The notes under the pieces are model-generated. The model saw only the letters and a program-made list of their open reading frames with translations, searched no databases and was not told where the DNA came from. A program made the position numbers and the translations under genes. A stretch of 46,347 bases of DNA from an uncultured Clostridia bacterium (GTDB taxonomy: Bacteria; Bacillota; Clostridia; Christensenellales; UBA1242). The stretch spans positions 1-46,347 of the forward strand of contig CANQCE010000001.1 in assembly GCA_947589655.1 (NCBI GenBank). The letters are read 5' to 3'. Shown piece after piece: positions 1-8,600 of this stretch (the stretch's first letter is position 1; each line of letters starts with the position of its first letter).

Positions 1-622
1 GCGAAACTCTTTTTTCTTGTCCGCCCTCCAAAATCACGGCAAACTCTGGCTGCATCTGCGCCAGCATGGATATTGCCCTGCGCGTTCTATCCACAGCAAG
101 CCCTTCAAAAATTTTGCCAATGCCATACAGAGCAATGACCATAAGCCCTTCAAGATGCTCGCTGACAAACGTTGCACCCACCACAGAGATTGTAAGCAAC
201 AAGTTCTCGTTGATTATGCCGCGAAAAAGTTGCGTGATTGCTTTGTAATAAGTTTTGTATCCCAAAATGAGTGTCGAGGCAACATACAATGTCCAATACG
301 CCCATGTTGGCATTTTGACGAAAAATATAATTAAGCCAATTGCAATGCCAACCGCAAGGCAGGCGATATCAAAGCATAGCCTTACCCTGTTTTTTGACAC
401 TTTTTCGGTCTTTTCATAGATTCTTGCTTGCGGCTCTAGTGTTTTTGTAAGTTCCACAATGTTTTGCAGCGCCGTTTCTGGACTGTCACTTTCAAAAGCA
501 AGTGTAGATTTAACAAAATCTATCTGCGCGTTTGAAACGCCGCTAAGTTTGTTAATTTCTTCTTGTAGCCCTCGTGCGCAATTTGGGCAATCCAGCCCCT
601 GAATTTTAACAACTTTTTTCAC
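1..622 (-). CDS. cadA: Heavy-metal P1B-type ATPase (Cd/Zn/Pb exporter), N-terminal part, cut by window edge
   Basis: This is the start of a metal-exporting P-type ATPase; about 207 residues are inside the window. Translation from a GTG at 622 gives an N-terminal heavy-metal-associated domain with the metal-binding motif GLDCPNCA (Cys12 and Cys15), followed by hydrophobic segments and the family-typical stretch YKAITQLFRGIINENLL in the early membrane region. The GTG overlaps the stop codon of the upstream repressor gene (GTGA), and a GGAGG lies just before it inside that gene, so the two are translationally coupled. The phosphorylation motif DKTGT and the transmembrane CPC lie beyond the left edge, so metal specificity rests on the CadC-type neighbour. 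A copper or cobalt exporter is the alternative. Confidence 0.9.
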   Translation of the reverse strand, partial: MKKVVKIQGLDCPNCARGLQEEINKLSGVSNAQIDFVKSTLAFESDSPETALQNIVELTKTLEPQARIYEKTEKVSKNRVRLCFDIACLAVGIAIGLIIFFVKMPTWAYWTLYVASTLILGYKTYYKAITQLFRGIINENLLLTISVVGATFVSEHLEGLMVIALYGIGKIFEGLAVDRTRRAISMLAQMQPEFAVILEGGQEKRVS

Positions 623-987
623 TTTTTCGCCTCCAAAATGTGCGTTTTGCAAAGTTTAAACACCTGCAAAACATGACTATCATCAAGGCTATACCAAACC
701 TCTTTTCCGCTTTTGCGCCCTTTTATAAGTTTCATCTCTTTTAAATTTTGCAGTTGATGCGAAACCGCCGATTTTGTCATGTTGAGAATTGCCGAAATAT
801 CACAAACGCACAGTTCATGCCTGCAAAGCAAGTTGATAATTTTCAATCTTGTGCTGTCCGAAAGTGCCTTGTAAAAATCTGCCATGTCCAAAAGCAAATC
901 TTCTTCCAGCATATCTTTTTGCGCCAACGCCACATTGTCTTCATGTATAACGTTGCAGTCGCACGCCCCACATTTACATCTGGTCAT
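619..987 (-). CDS. cadC: ArsR/SmtB-family metal-sensing repressor, CadC-like
   Basis: A 122-residue winged-helix repressor. The N-terminus is Cys-rich (TRCKCGACDC), and helix alpha-3 carries ELCVCDI, the two cysteines that in CadC join N-terminal cysteines to bind Cd(II), Pb(II) or Zn(II). The recognition region reads MTKSAVSHQLQNLKEMKLI, as expected for the DNA-binding helix-turn-helix. The start at 987 is preferred because AGGAGG lies 6 nt before it; the longer reading from 1041 has no ribosome binding site and would cover an operator-like repeat. The gene heads a two-gene operon with the ATPase and probably represses itself through the operators at 1025-1100, being released by metal. Assignment to the ArsR family is firm; the exact metal is inferred from the Cys pattern. 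Confidence 0.93.
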   Translation of the reverse strand: MTRCKCGACDCNVIHEDNVALAQKDMLEEDLLLDMADFYKALSDSTRLKIINLLCRHELCVCDISAILNMTKSAVSHQLQNLKEMKLIKGRKSGKEVWYSLDDSHVLQVFKLCKTHILEAKK

Positions 988-1024
988 TTTTCCTCCTAAT
1001 ATAATGCTTGTCAAAATCATATTT

Positions 1025-1100
1025 GTTGAAGAATTTATCAACCATTTTTAGTTGAATAATTGTTCAACTATTATCAGTATAGTTGAATAACCGTTCAACT
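1025..1100. promoter_or_regulatory. Operator array for the CadC-like repressor
   Basis: Two near-identical imperfect palindromes have arms AGTTGAA/TTCAACT: 1050-1069 (AGTTGAATAATTGTTCAACT) and 1081-1100 (AGTTGAATAACCGTTCAACT). Their centres are 31 bp apart, about three helical turns, putting them on the same face of the DNA. A weaker third copy with arms GTTGA/TCAAC lies at 1025-1042. AT-rich palindromes of this kind are typical ArsR/SmtB operators. Binding by the adjacent gene product is inferred. Confidence 0.85.
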
Positions 1101-1105
1101 GTCAA
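1076..1105 (-). promoter_or_regulatory. cadC-cadA promoter with operator filling the spacer
   Basis: On the minus strand the -35 box TTGACA (complement of 1100-1105) and the -10 box TATACT (complement of 1076-1081) are 18 bp apart, a near-consensus housekeeping promoter. The inverted repeat at 1081-1100 occupies the spacer between the boxes, and a second copy covers the expected start site near 1069, so repressor binding would block RNA polymerase directly. Confidence 0.88.
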
Positions 1106-1119
1106 GCAAATAATAAAAA

Positions 1120-1140
1120 AACTTGAAAATTTTTCAAGTT
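1120..1140. repeat. 21-bp palindrome in the divergent intergenic region
   Basis: Perfect 10-bp arms AACTTGAAAA and TTTTCAAGTT flank one central base. The half-site TTGAA/TTCAA is shared with the CadC-type operators to the left, so this may be a diverged operator for the rightward gene at 1216. It could also be an unrelated AT-rich hairpin. Confidence 0.6.
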
Positions 1141-1215
1141 AAAATGCAAATTTTTAAAATGACAATTTTGGCGGCTTTTACATATTTATTAAAGAAAAAT
1201 AAATTCGGAGGAAAT

Positions 1216-1809
1216 ATGAGCAAAATGAAATTTGTTGCAGGTGACGAGCAGGGTCCACGCACTTTTGCACAAAGAATTTTTCATAAATTGGAAGACTTGC
1301 CACTGGAAACAAACACCAGAGGCAAGATGTTCTTCTGCTCTGGCGAGCAGACACCAGAAGATGTTTTTTCGCCAGCGGTGAAAGAACAAAAGAAGGTCAA
1401 ATCTGCGGCATCAGAGCAAAATAGCGGCGAGCAGGCAGAGAAAATTTACTCGCAAATGCAGGCGCTTGACGGTTTGTATGAAAATTTGCAGCGGTTAAAC
1501 GCAGAAACAAGGGACGATTTTAGAGAACTTCGCCAAGAACTTGAAATTGTCACCTTTGCAATGGGACGGATTGCACAAAATCTTTCACGCCCACGCCGCC
1601 CAAATCCGCCGCAAAATCTGCCACCAATAAGAGATTTTTGCCAAGGGCTTGTTTTTACAAACAGATATTTGCGTGATATTTTGTGGAATTTGCGTGTGCT
1701 GATGCGTTCTGTAAACAATCAAAACACACAACTGCAACTTTTTATAATCTACACAACTCTGTCCGCCCAGCGTCAGCAACTGGCCGAAATGCAAGCCAAC
1801 TGCCGATAA
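1216..1809 (+). CDS. Hypothetical coiled-coil protein
   Basis: I do not recognise this 197-residue protein. The start at 1216 is chosen because GGAGG at 1207-1211 lies 4 nt upstream; an in-frame extension to 1123 has no ribosome binding site and runs into the palindrome. Residues 1-70 are polar. Residues about 75-120 (EKIYSQMQALDGLYENLQ, then many Glu, Arg and Leu) look like a coiled coil. A Pro/Arg-rich linker (RPRRPNPPQNLPP) follows, then a helical, mildly hydrophobic C-terminus. No signal peptide or transmembrane helix is evident, so it is probably cytoplasmic. It is divergent from the metal-resistance operon and ends at a good terminator, so it is likely monocistronic. Confidence 0.7.
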   Translation: MSKMKFVAGDEQGPRTFAQRIFHKLEDLPLETNTRGKMFFCSGEQTPEDVFSPAVKEQKKVKSAASEQNSGEQAEKIYSQMQALDGLYENLQRLNAETRDDFRELRQELEIVTFAMGRIAQNLSRPRRPNPPQNLPPIRDFCQGLVFTNRYLRDILWNLRVLMRSVNNQNTQLQLFIIYTTLSAQRQQLAEMQANCR

Positions 1810-1812
1810 AAA

Positions 1813-1838
1813 AGCACCTCGCAAAAGAGGTGTTTTTC
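1813..1838. terminator. Bidirectional intrinsic terminator
   Basis: The stem CACCTC/GAGGTG (1815-1820 with 1827-1832) is closed by the loop GCAAAA and followed by five T. An A-run lies on the left, so it also works for the convergent ferritin-like gene ending at 1849. Confidence 0.85.
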
Positions 1839-1848
1839 TGTTTTTTAA

Positions 1849-3102
1849 CTAAGCCTTTTTAACTCTGCCAAGGGTATTGTTGTCCGATTTTCTATCTTGC
1901 AACTCTTTTACAGGGTTTGCCTTGGTTTCAAAGCGATAGTCTTGCCCAAATTGGCTGATATGTTCCTCAACGATAACGTGCCCTGCCTCCTCGTTTGGCT
2001 TTGTGTTGACCTTGTTTTGATATTTAAAGAAGTTTGCCGTGCTTGGAACATCGTTCACATCCACATACCCCTCGCGATAGGCGGTGTTTTCCACTGTGCC
2101 ACGCAAAATTTTGCGGATATACTCTGTGTTGCTCTTGAACGAAATAAGTTCTGGGAACTCTGCCTCTGGGATGACGTCTTGCCAATCTTTTTTCTCATAT
2201 TTTCGCAAATTTTCAAGCGATGCATGAAGATGCGCAATCTCTTGCTCAAAAAACCTTTCCCAGATTTTCTTGACATTTGGGTCGCTTTCATCACTGAGCA
2301 TGGAATAATACAGATAACATTCAATATATTCATGCATAAGGCACATTTCAAACCAACTTGGGTTTGGGTCGATAAGGCTGCCATATTGTGAAACATGCTG
2401 TTCTTCAACCATGCCAATTTCGGTGTAAAGTTCTCTGCCCTTTTGGTTCTTGTAGAATGCGCCAAGGTTCATATAATAGTTCATGGTCTGCTGCTCAGCG
2501 GCAGTGATGATGCTCACTGCGCATTTTGTGAACGAATCCGCCTTTTTGTTGTTGATTGGTTGCCTCACGCTGTCATATGGGTGGCGATGATGCGAAATTG
2601 TTGGTCTGCCTGGCGTAATTTCGGTGTAATCGCCCACATAATCCTCCGCCTTTGCGCCCATATCGGTCTCTAAAAGGTTGGAATAGCGATAGAGGTGGTC
2701 AAAATCCTCCAAAAGTGCAAAATCCAGCGCTTCCTTCACATGCTTGTCCTTCACATGCTGCGCCAAAAAAGCAGTGAGGTCCACGGCAAGTTGTTCGTAG
2801 CCGATTGTGGTTTCCAACAAATTTTCGTCAAGCGGTTTTAACCCTGCAATCACCTTTTGTTGCTGCTGTTCACTGCGGCGGACAAGTGCCAGTTTTCTTC
2901 GCAAATCGTTATCCAAACAATTCCTGTGGAATTGGTGCGAGAACCAAACTGCCTCATATTCGGTGCCGTTCATCAAAATGCAGCGCACGCGTGTGTAAGG
3001 GCTGCTGCCAAACTTTTGATAAGGCTTGGGTGCCAAATCCTTCCAATCCATGATTATGCTTTCTAATTTCTTTGGTTTTTCCAAAAACGGATTAACTTTC
3101 AT
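1849..3102 (-). CDS. Large ferritin-like (di-iron four-helix-bundle) protein
   Basis: A 417-residue protein with ferritin-superfamily ligand patterns. Glu203 with E233xxH236 and Glu258 with E288xxH291 are the two half-sites of a di-iron four-helix bundle. A third, earlier half-site is formed by Glu103 with D133xxH136. In all three the lone acid is exactly 30 residues before the ExxH/DxxH acid. The N-terminal 90 residues and C-terminal 110 residues are extra to a typical bundle of about 150 residues. A strong GGAGG lies 7 nt before the ATG. There is no signal peptide, so it is cytoplasmic. A role in iron or peroxide handling, as for rubrerythrin-type proteins, is inferred from the fold only; the precise family was not recognised. 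Confidence 0.75.
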   Translation of the reverse strand: MKVNPFLEKPKKLESIIMDWKDLAPKPYQKFGSSPYTRVRCILMNGTEYEAVWFSHQFHRNCLDNDLRRKLALVRRSEQQQQKVIAGLKPLDENLLETTIGYEQLAVDLTAFLAQHVKDKHVKEALDFALLEDFDHLYRYSNLLETDMGAKAEDYVGDYTEITPGRPTISHHRHPYDSVRQPINNKKADSFTKCAVSIITAAEQQTMNYYMNLGAFYKNQKGRELYTEIGMVEEQHVSQYGSLIDPNPSWFEMCLMHEYIECYLYYSMLSDESDPNVKKIWERFFEQEIAHLHASLENLRKYEKKDWQDVIPEAEFPELISFKSNTEYIRKILRGTVENTAYREGYVDVNDVPSTANFFKYQNKVNTKPNEEAGHVIVEEHISQFGQDYRFETKANPVKELQDRKSDNNTLGRVKKA

Positions 3103-3161
3103 ATTTTTCCTCCACCAATCTATTTTTTACACAGAAAAAAAGTTTTATTCTTAAAAAACGA

Positions 3162-3190
3162 TTGCAATATTTAAAATTCTACGCTAAAAT
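3162..3190 (+). promoter_or_regulatory. Promoter for folD
   Basis: TTGCAA (3162-3167), a 17-bp spacer and TAAAAT (3185-3190) lie 17 nt upstream of the folD start codon, leaving a short leader that contains the GAGGTG ribosome binding site. Confidence 0.7.
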
Positions 3191-3206
3191 AACTTTGAGG
3201 TGGATT

Positions 3207-4118
3207 ATGATTCTTGGAGGAAAAGAAATTGCAGAGCAAATAAAAAGTGACGTGGCAAGGCGTGTGCAAGAAGAATATGCCAGCAAAAACCTGCCAGTCC
3301 CTCGCCTGGCGTGCATAATTGTGGGAGACAATAAAGCCAGCGAGGTGTATGTTCGTCAAAAAAAGAACGCCTGCGAAAAATGTGGGATTGATTCCCTTAT
3401 TTTAACTTTGCCAGAAGAAACCGACAAAACTGAACTTATAAAACTTATAAAAAAACTTAATGGCGACAGCCGTGTTTCTGGCATTTTGGTGCAATTGCCG
3501 CTGCCAGAGCATTTGAAAAAGAATGAAAAAGAAATAATCAACACCATTTCGCCTGCCAAAGATGTTGACGGTTTAACAGCCGAAAATTTGGGCAAACTTG
3601 TTTCAAACACCAACAAAATTGCCCCTTGCACAGCCACAGGCGTTATGGAACTTTTAAAAACCACAGGAGTTTCTTTGGAGGGCAAAAAGGCTTGCGTGAT
3701 AGGCAGAAGCGAACTTGTGGGCAAAAGTTCTGCCCTGCTGCTTACAAATGCAAACGCAACAGTAACGTTGTGCCACAGCAAAACAAAAAACCTGAAAGAT
3801 GAAGTTTCGCAAGCAGATATTGTTGTTGTGGCGGTTGGAAAGCCAAAAATGATAACCGCTGATTACATAAAACAAGGCGCCATTGTTATTGATGTTGGAA
3901 TAAGCCGCACGCCGCAAGGGCTTGTTGGAGATGTTGACTTTGAAAATGTTAAAGACAAATGCTCTTACATCACGCCTGTTCCCGGTGGCGTTGGGCCATT
4001 GACTGTTGCATACCTTATGCAAAACACGCTTACGCTTCATGAACTCGCACAAGAAAAATCTTGCGGAAAACACACTTCAACCCATAGGGGAACTAAAAAT
4101 GGCAACTACTTATTATAA
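3207..4118 (+). CDS. folD: Bifunctional methylenetetrahydrofolate dehydrogenase/cyclohydrolase FolD
   Basis: FolD interconverts 5,10-methylene-, 5,10-methenyl- and 10-formyl-tetrahydrofolate in the cytoplasmic one-carbon pathway. The 303-residue protein has the catalytic segment YVRQKKNACEKCGI with the conserved Tyr and Lys, the motif GILVQLPLP, KDVDG, the nucleotide-binding GRSELVGK, and the C-terminal hallmark PVPGGVGPLT. The start at 3207 follows GAGGTG by 6 nt; the in-frame upstream extension crosses the promoter. The C-terminus runs about 20 residues beyond the usual family end, and its last 20 nt overlap the next gene, so the two genes are probably translationally coupled. Confidence 0.96.
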   Translation: MILGGKEIAEQIKSDVARRVQEEYASKNLPVPRLACIIVGDNKASEVYVRQKKNACEKCGIDSLILTLPEETDKTELIKLIKKLNGDSRVSGILVQLPLPEHLKKNEKEIINTISPAKDVDGLTAENLGKLVSNTNKIAPCTATGVMELLKTTGVSLEGKKACVIGRSELVGKSSALLLTNANATVTLCHSKTKNLKDEVSQADIVVVAVGKPKMITADYIKQGAIVIDVGISRTPQGLVGDVDFENVKDKCSYITPVPGGVGPLTVAYLMQNTLTLHELAQEKSCGKHTSTHRGTKNGNYLL

Positions 4119-4701
4119 AACTTTTGATTATTACAACCTGCAACCATCTGGCAGGCTGCACATGATAACCAATTTTAAAAGTATGCTGCAATCCACAGAT
4201 GTCACCTGCGGCCCTGCTTGTGCCATTATGGTTTTAAATTATCTTGGCGAAGCGGCACCCAGTGAAGAAGAAATGGCAAAACTTTGCAAAACAAGAAGGG
4301 TTCTGGGCACTCGGCTGAAAGATTTGATTGCTGGCATTAAAAAAGTGACGGCTCTTAAAGTGGTTTCGTCTTATAACACAAAAAACAAGAACGGAATTTC
4401 GTTTGAAACTTATCAGGATTTTAAAAATTTTGCCATTGCAAGCATAGACAAAAACATCCCAACCATTTTGGAAAATTGTGAATATGGTGGGCATTATCAA
4501 GTGCTAATTGGTTTTGATGAAGTAAACCCAAAAAATCCTGAAGAAGACATTTTGATTTTTGCCGACCCAAGCGATTTTTATGACGGCAAAAGAGATGGCT
4601 ACTTATACACATCGGCGGAAAGGTTTTATTATATGTGGTTTGATTATCGCTGCATGGAAAGGGCGGCAAGGTTTCGGGGCTATTTACAAATTTTAAAATA
4701 A
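4099..4701 (+). CDS. C39-like papain-fold cysteine peptidase domain protein
   Basis: A 200-residue stand-alone domain of the C39-like type. A Cys-His-Asp arrangement is visible: Cys37 in TDVTCGPAC, His132 in GGHYQVLIGFD, and Asp156 in FADPSDF. Cys, His and Asp in these contexts match the bacteriocin-processing peptidase family and its free-standing relatives. There is no ABC-transporter fusion, signal peptide or membrane helix, so it acts in the cytoplasm. AGGGGA lies 7 nt before the ATG, and the gene starts inside the end of folD. No double-glycine peptide precursor was seen nearby, so the substrate is unknown. A transglutaminase-like or amidase-like role on the same fold is possible. Confidence 0.8.
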   Translation: MATTYYKTFDYYNLQPSGRLHMITNFKSMLQSTDVTCGPACAIMVLNYLGEAAPSEEEMAKLCKTRRVLGTRLKDLIAGIKKVTALKVVSSYNTKNKNGISFETYQDFKNFAIASIDKNIPTILENCEYGGHYQVLIGFDEVNPKNPEEDILIFADPSDFYDGKRDGYLYTSAERFYYMWFDYRCMERAARFRGYLQILK

Positions 4702-4704
4702 ATT

Positions 4705-4727
4705 TCACGCTTTAAGCGTGATTTTTT
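4705..4727. terminator. Bidirectional terminator between convergent genes
   Basis: The stem TCACGC/GCGTGA (4705-4710 with 4716-4721, extendable by two pairs) is followed by six T. The minus-strand lipoprotein gene has its stop codon at 4712-4714 inside the loop and stem, so the hairpin doubles as the 3' end of both transcripts. Confidence 0.85.
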
Positions 4728-5575
4728 ATTTGAAACTTGCTTTTTTCTTTGCGATTTTTCATTGCAATATACAAAATCCCCATAACTGCAAAAGTGACAA
4801 TAATGGCGGTCAAATACCAAATTGGCGTGTTTGGATAAGATACATAAAAAGTTATGGTGCTGTCGCTTTCAATCTCTTGCAAACTTCGTATAAAAACGTT
4901 GTGGCGGAAATTGTTGTCGTCATAATACAATTCCGATTTCAGCGTTTTTTGGGTGTGAGCATAATCGTAAATGAAAATGCTTTTGTCCAGCATTGAAAGA
5001 ATATCTGCCTGATTTTGGTCTGCCACATTGCACCATGCAGAAATTGCCATGCTGTTTATTTGTTTCAAGTTCTCCGCCGCCGCTTTGGATGAAACTGGAA
5101 AGTTGGTTTTCATTTGCATTTTGCGAAAGAAAAATCCTGTTGTTTTTGTGCGGCTTTCTTCTTTTTCGTATTCTTGTTCAGAAGTGACATTAAAGAACCT
5201 ATTTTGGGCATCAACATCGTCAAAGATAACAGAGAAGCCCAGCCCATCCACATCGGTGAAATAAGTAACATTGCCCACGCTGCTGCCCACCGTTTGCCTT
5301 TGCCTATATTGCTGCGCCAAAGCCCCTATATAAAGCGAAAGATAAAATCTGTAGGTGCGTATTTCGTTTTCGTTAAAGCCCTTTGCCTGCATAATTTCGG
5401 TGTTGACTGGGAAAACATACGATAGCCCTATTTTGCCAGAACTATCCACTTGGCGAATTATTCTAAAAGCATTTTTTTCGGCTATTAAATTTTCTTTTTC
5501 GGTTCCCCGCGAACAGCCTGCAAGCGACAAAACTAAACAAAGGCAAAGAAAAAGAGCATAAAAGGTTTTCTTCAT
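4712..5575 (-). CDS. Lipoprotein with C-terminal membrane helix
   Basis: A 287-residue exported protein of unknown function. The N-terminus is a lipoprotein signal: KK, a hydrophobic stretch, then the lipobox LSLAGC. A second membrane helix sits near the C-terminus (IWYLTAIIVTFAVMGILYIA), followed by a Lys/Arg-rich tail that fits the positive-inside rule. The domain between would therefore be outside the cell and held at both ends. No catalytic motif was recognised. It starts 36 nt after the giant lipoprotein gene with only a weak AGG before its ATG, which suggests co-transcription and a shared envelope role. Confidence 0.8.
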   Translation of the reverse strand: MKKTFYALFLCLCLVLSLAGCSRGTEKENLIAEKNAFRIIRQVDSSGKIGLSYVFPVNTEIMQAKGFNENEIRTYRFYLSLYIGALAQQYRQRQTVGSSVGNVTYFTDVDGLGFSVIFDDVDAQNRFFNVTSEQEYEKEESRTKTTGFFFRKMQMKTNFPVSSKAAAENLKQINSMAISAWCNVADQNQADILSMLDKSIFIYDYAHTQKTLKSELYYDDNNFRHNVFIRSLQEIESDSTITFYVSYPNTPIWYLTAIIVTFAVMGILYIAMKNRKEKSKFQIKNHA

Positions 5576-5611
5576 AACCTATTTATACTCTTTTTTTAAT
5601 GCGTTTATTCT

Positions 5612-8600
5612 TTAATTGCCTGCTGAAATAACCGCATATATCCCTGCATCTGTTTTGTGAACGTTTGTCAATTTGGATGCATCATATTGGAATTCTCCGT
5701 TGTTCTTGTTTGTTTGTTGGTTAGACATATTTTGCCCCAAACATGCAATGCCAGCAACATAACACTGCAAACTGTTCTCGTCTGGAACAACAATTACAAT
5801 GTCCATGTTGTTTGTGCAATCACTCAAAGTGGCCTCACTGCCGTTTGTCACAGCGATGCCAGAAAGTTGCATTGCACCAAAACTCTTTTTGAAAGTGACT
5901 TGAATTTTGTCAACATTTGGCTCTGGCTCACTTTCTTCTCTCTGCTTGCCTGCCGTACAACTTGTAACGCTGGCATAATTTGTGTAAACAATTCCGCCAA
6001 CAAAGATAAGCTGGGCGGAGTTGTTGTCATCAATTTCAATGGACGTTTTCACAGAACAACCTGTAATTTTTGCATTGCCAGAGTTGATGCTTACAACCCC
6101 AGAATAAGCCATTGCCGTTCTGCTATCGCCGCCCGCGCCTGTATCGCCATAAAACTTGTTTTCAAAACTGGTAAGGTTTACGTTTTGCACCGTGCCGCTG
6201 TTTGTTATGGCCAAGCCAGAAATTAATGCATGATTGGAAATTTTTACAAACTCCCCACTGCCTTCCTTTCCAAATTTAATGCTTAAATTCAAATCTTTAA
6301 TAACGCCGTTGTTGCCAATGGCCCCGAACAATGCCGAGCCTTGTGTGTATGTTAAAGTTGTTATTTGTGTGCTTAACTTAACAGCGGTATCTTTACTGGC
6401 AATAGTGATGTCGCCACCTGTTCTGGCAAGTTCTTCTGTTTTGGATGATACATATTTCAAGGTTTGGTTGTTGCCGTCAAGTTCGCCGTTAAATGTGCCT
6501 TCAAACAAAATTCCTTCTATGTCATGCAAATCAATTTCTTCACTGTCATCCGCAATTTTAAAATAATATTTGTCAGTTTCCGTTCCGCTCACATAGCCTT
6601 CTGCGCTGTCGGCTTGCTGAGTATATTTGTTTAAATATTCATCTTTGCTCATTCTGTAAATAATGTTTTTAAATTGCTCTGCGGTTTTTATAATATATTG
6701 GTCGTTTTGTGTTCCCTCGCCACTTTCAAAAAGCCCAAAATCAACCTGTTCGCTATCAAGTTCTTCCGATTCCAAACTTATGTTGTTAAGTTTAATGCGG
6801 ATTGTTATGGAAACCCTCCCAATGATTGTTGGGCGGAAAACCCTATCGGTTGTTGTGTAAATTCTCACTGTTGGGGTTGCAGAATTGCCGTCTGCGGTTT
6901 TTTCGTTATAAGTTGCTTTAACAACAAATTCTGGTTTTTGCAACAATTTTGTTTCAATTTCAAAATATTCATTTTGAAGCAATATAATTATCTTGTCCGT
7001 TTGTTCATCCACAATTTCAAACAAGTCGGTCATGCCCAGAGCCTTTGTTACTGGGTTTTCGCCTTCCATCTCTTTAACAAATTCTGCTTTTAAACTGGAA
7101 TAGCGAATGTAATAAATTCCATCCCCATCGCCGTCTGAAGCTTGATACAAAATTTTTGCATAGGAACCGTTTCCTTCAACTTGTATAATTTCTTGAACAG
7201 TCACCTCTGTGCCTTTTTCAATGGTTGTTTCCGCTGTTTCCTCTAAATTTTGGTCTGTGTAAAGAGTCGTGTTGTCTTGAACAGTGTAGCGCAGCTTCAT
7301 TTTGTTCGCCGTGGTAGCCGATTTTAACGAGTTTTTATTAAAGTTCCATGTGAACTCGCCTGCTTGCGAATTCCAAGTTATACTCTGTCCTCCCTCCCAG
7401 CCAGAGCGTTGAAGCACAAAGTTTTCGCTTGTGTCGCTGGCAAGAGTTGAACCACCCTCTCTTGAAACAACAAATGTTACACTTGCACTTGCGTTGTCGC
7501 CAATAACAATATAGTCTCTAATATTTTGGTCGTCTTTTGTTGTGTGAACATAGTTGTCGCCGTTAGTTGCTTGTATGGCCGCTTGTTCTGCTTGCAAAAT
7601 ATAGAATTTGCTTGCACTGCTTGTGAACACAACTTGTTTTTGCTCATCTTGCAATGTAAAGGTTGCCGTTATTTTGTTTTGTTCGTTGCCTTCGATTTTG
7701 AAATATTCTTCAAAACTTAAAGTTTCTCGTTGAACGTCATAATTTGGTTCAAATGTATAATCCCCAAGGACAATTTTTGCAAGTTTGGTTATCTCTTGTG
7801 AACTTGTCACCGTAAACGAATTTACAACGTCATCAGCGTTGGCGGTGCCTTTTGTGGTTGTAACGCTTATGTTGTATGTGCCTTCCTTCATAGCCCCCGG
7901 CTGTTCGGTAAAGATGATTGTGTATGTTCCATTTTCAAGCGAAACTGTAAAGTCGCCTTCAATAACATTTTTGTCGTCATCTTTAACAATAAATCCGTAT
8001 TTTTCTTTAAAGTTTTCGGCTGGGGCGCTTGCATCACTTGGTGTGAATGTCCAGCTTAATTTGCCGTCAGTTATGCCTATATCTTGGTTGACCGACTCCA
8101 GCCTTGTTATGCCATCTTTGCTTGCACCATTGCCCATAAACACATGGCCGTCTGCCACAAACGAAACATCGCCACCAGCGTATCCACCTTCAACAAGGGT
8201 GATGTCCCCTTCGCTTTGTGTATCGTGAAGATATAGTGCCAACGCCTGAACAGTTGCTCTATACTTAACACCTTGCTGACTGTCCGCATCGTTTTTCTTC
8301 ATGTCGGAGAAGTCGAAATATGTGTTTGCGGTGTAATATGTGTCATAAGGGTCGCTGCCGATGTGTGGATATTGTTCGCCGTCAACAGTGTAAGATGTTA
8401 TATATCTTTCCACCACAACTCTGTAAATGATTTTTGCCTCTTTAGGCACTTCAATGAGTTGTCCGTCAACGGTTCTGCCTGTGACCGCATCCCATTTTAA
8501 CAATCCGTCTTCAAGGAGTAAGTTGTCTTTGTTAACGGCGTCCAAAGTTCCGCCCGATATTGTGCTTTGCTTGCTGCTGGCTGTTATATATTGTTTTGTT

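Noticed and set aside
988..1041. Longer N-terminus for the CadC-like repressor starting at 1041
   Set aside because: No ribosome binding site there, while AGGAGG precedes the ATG at 987; the extension would cover the third operator-like repeat.
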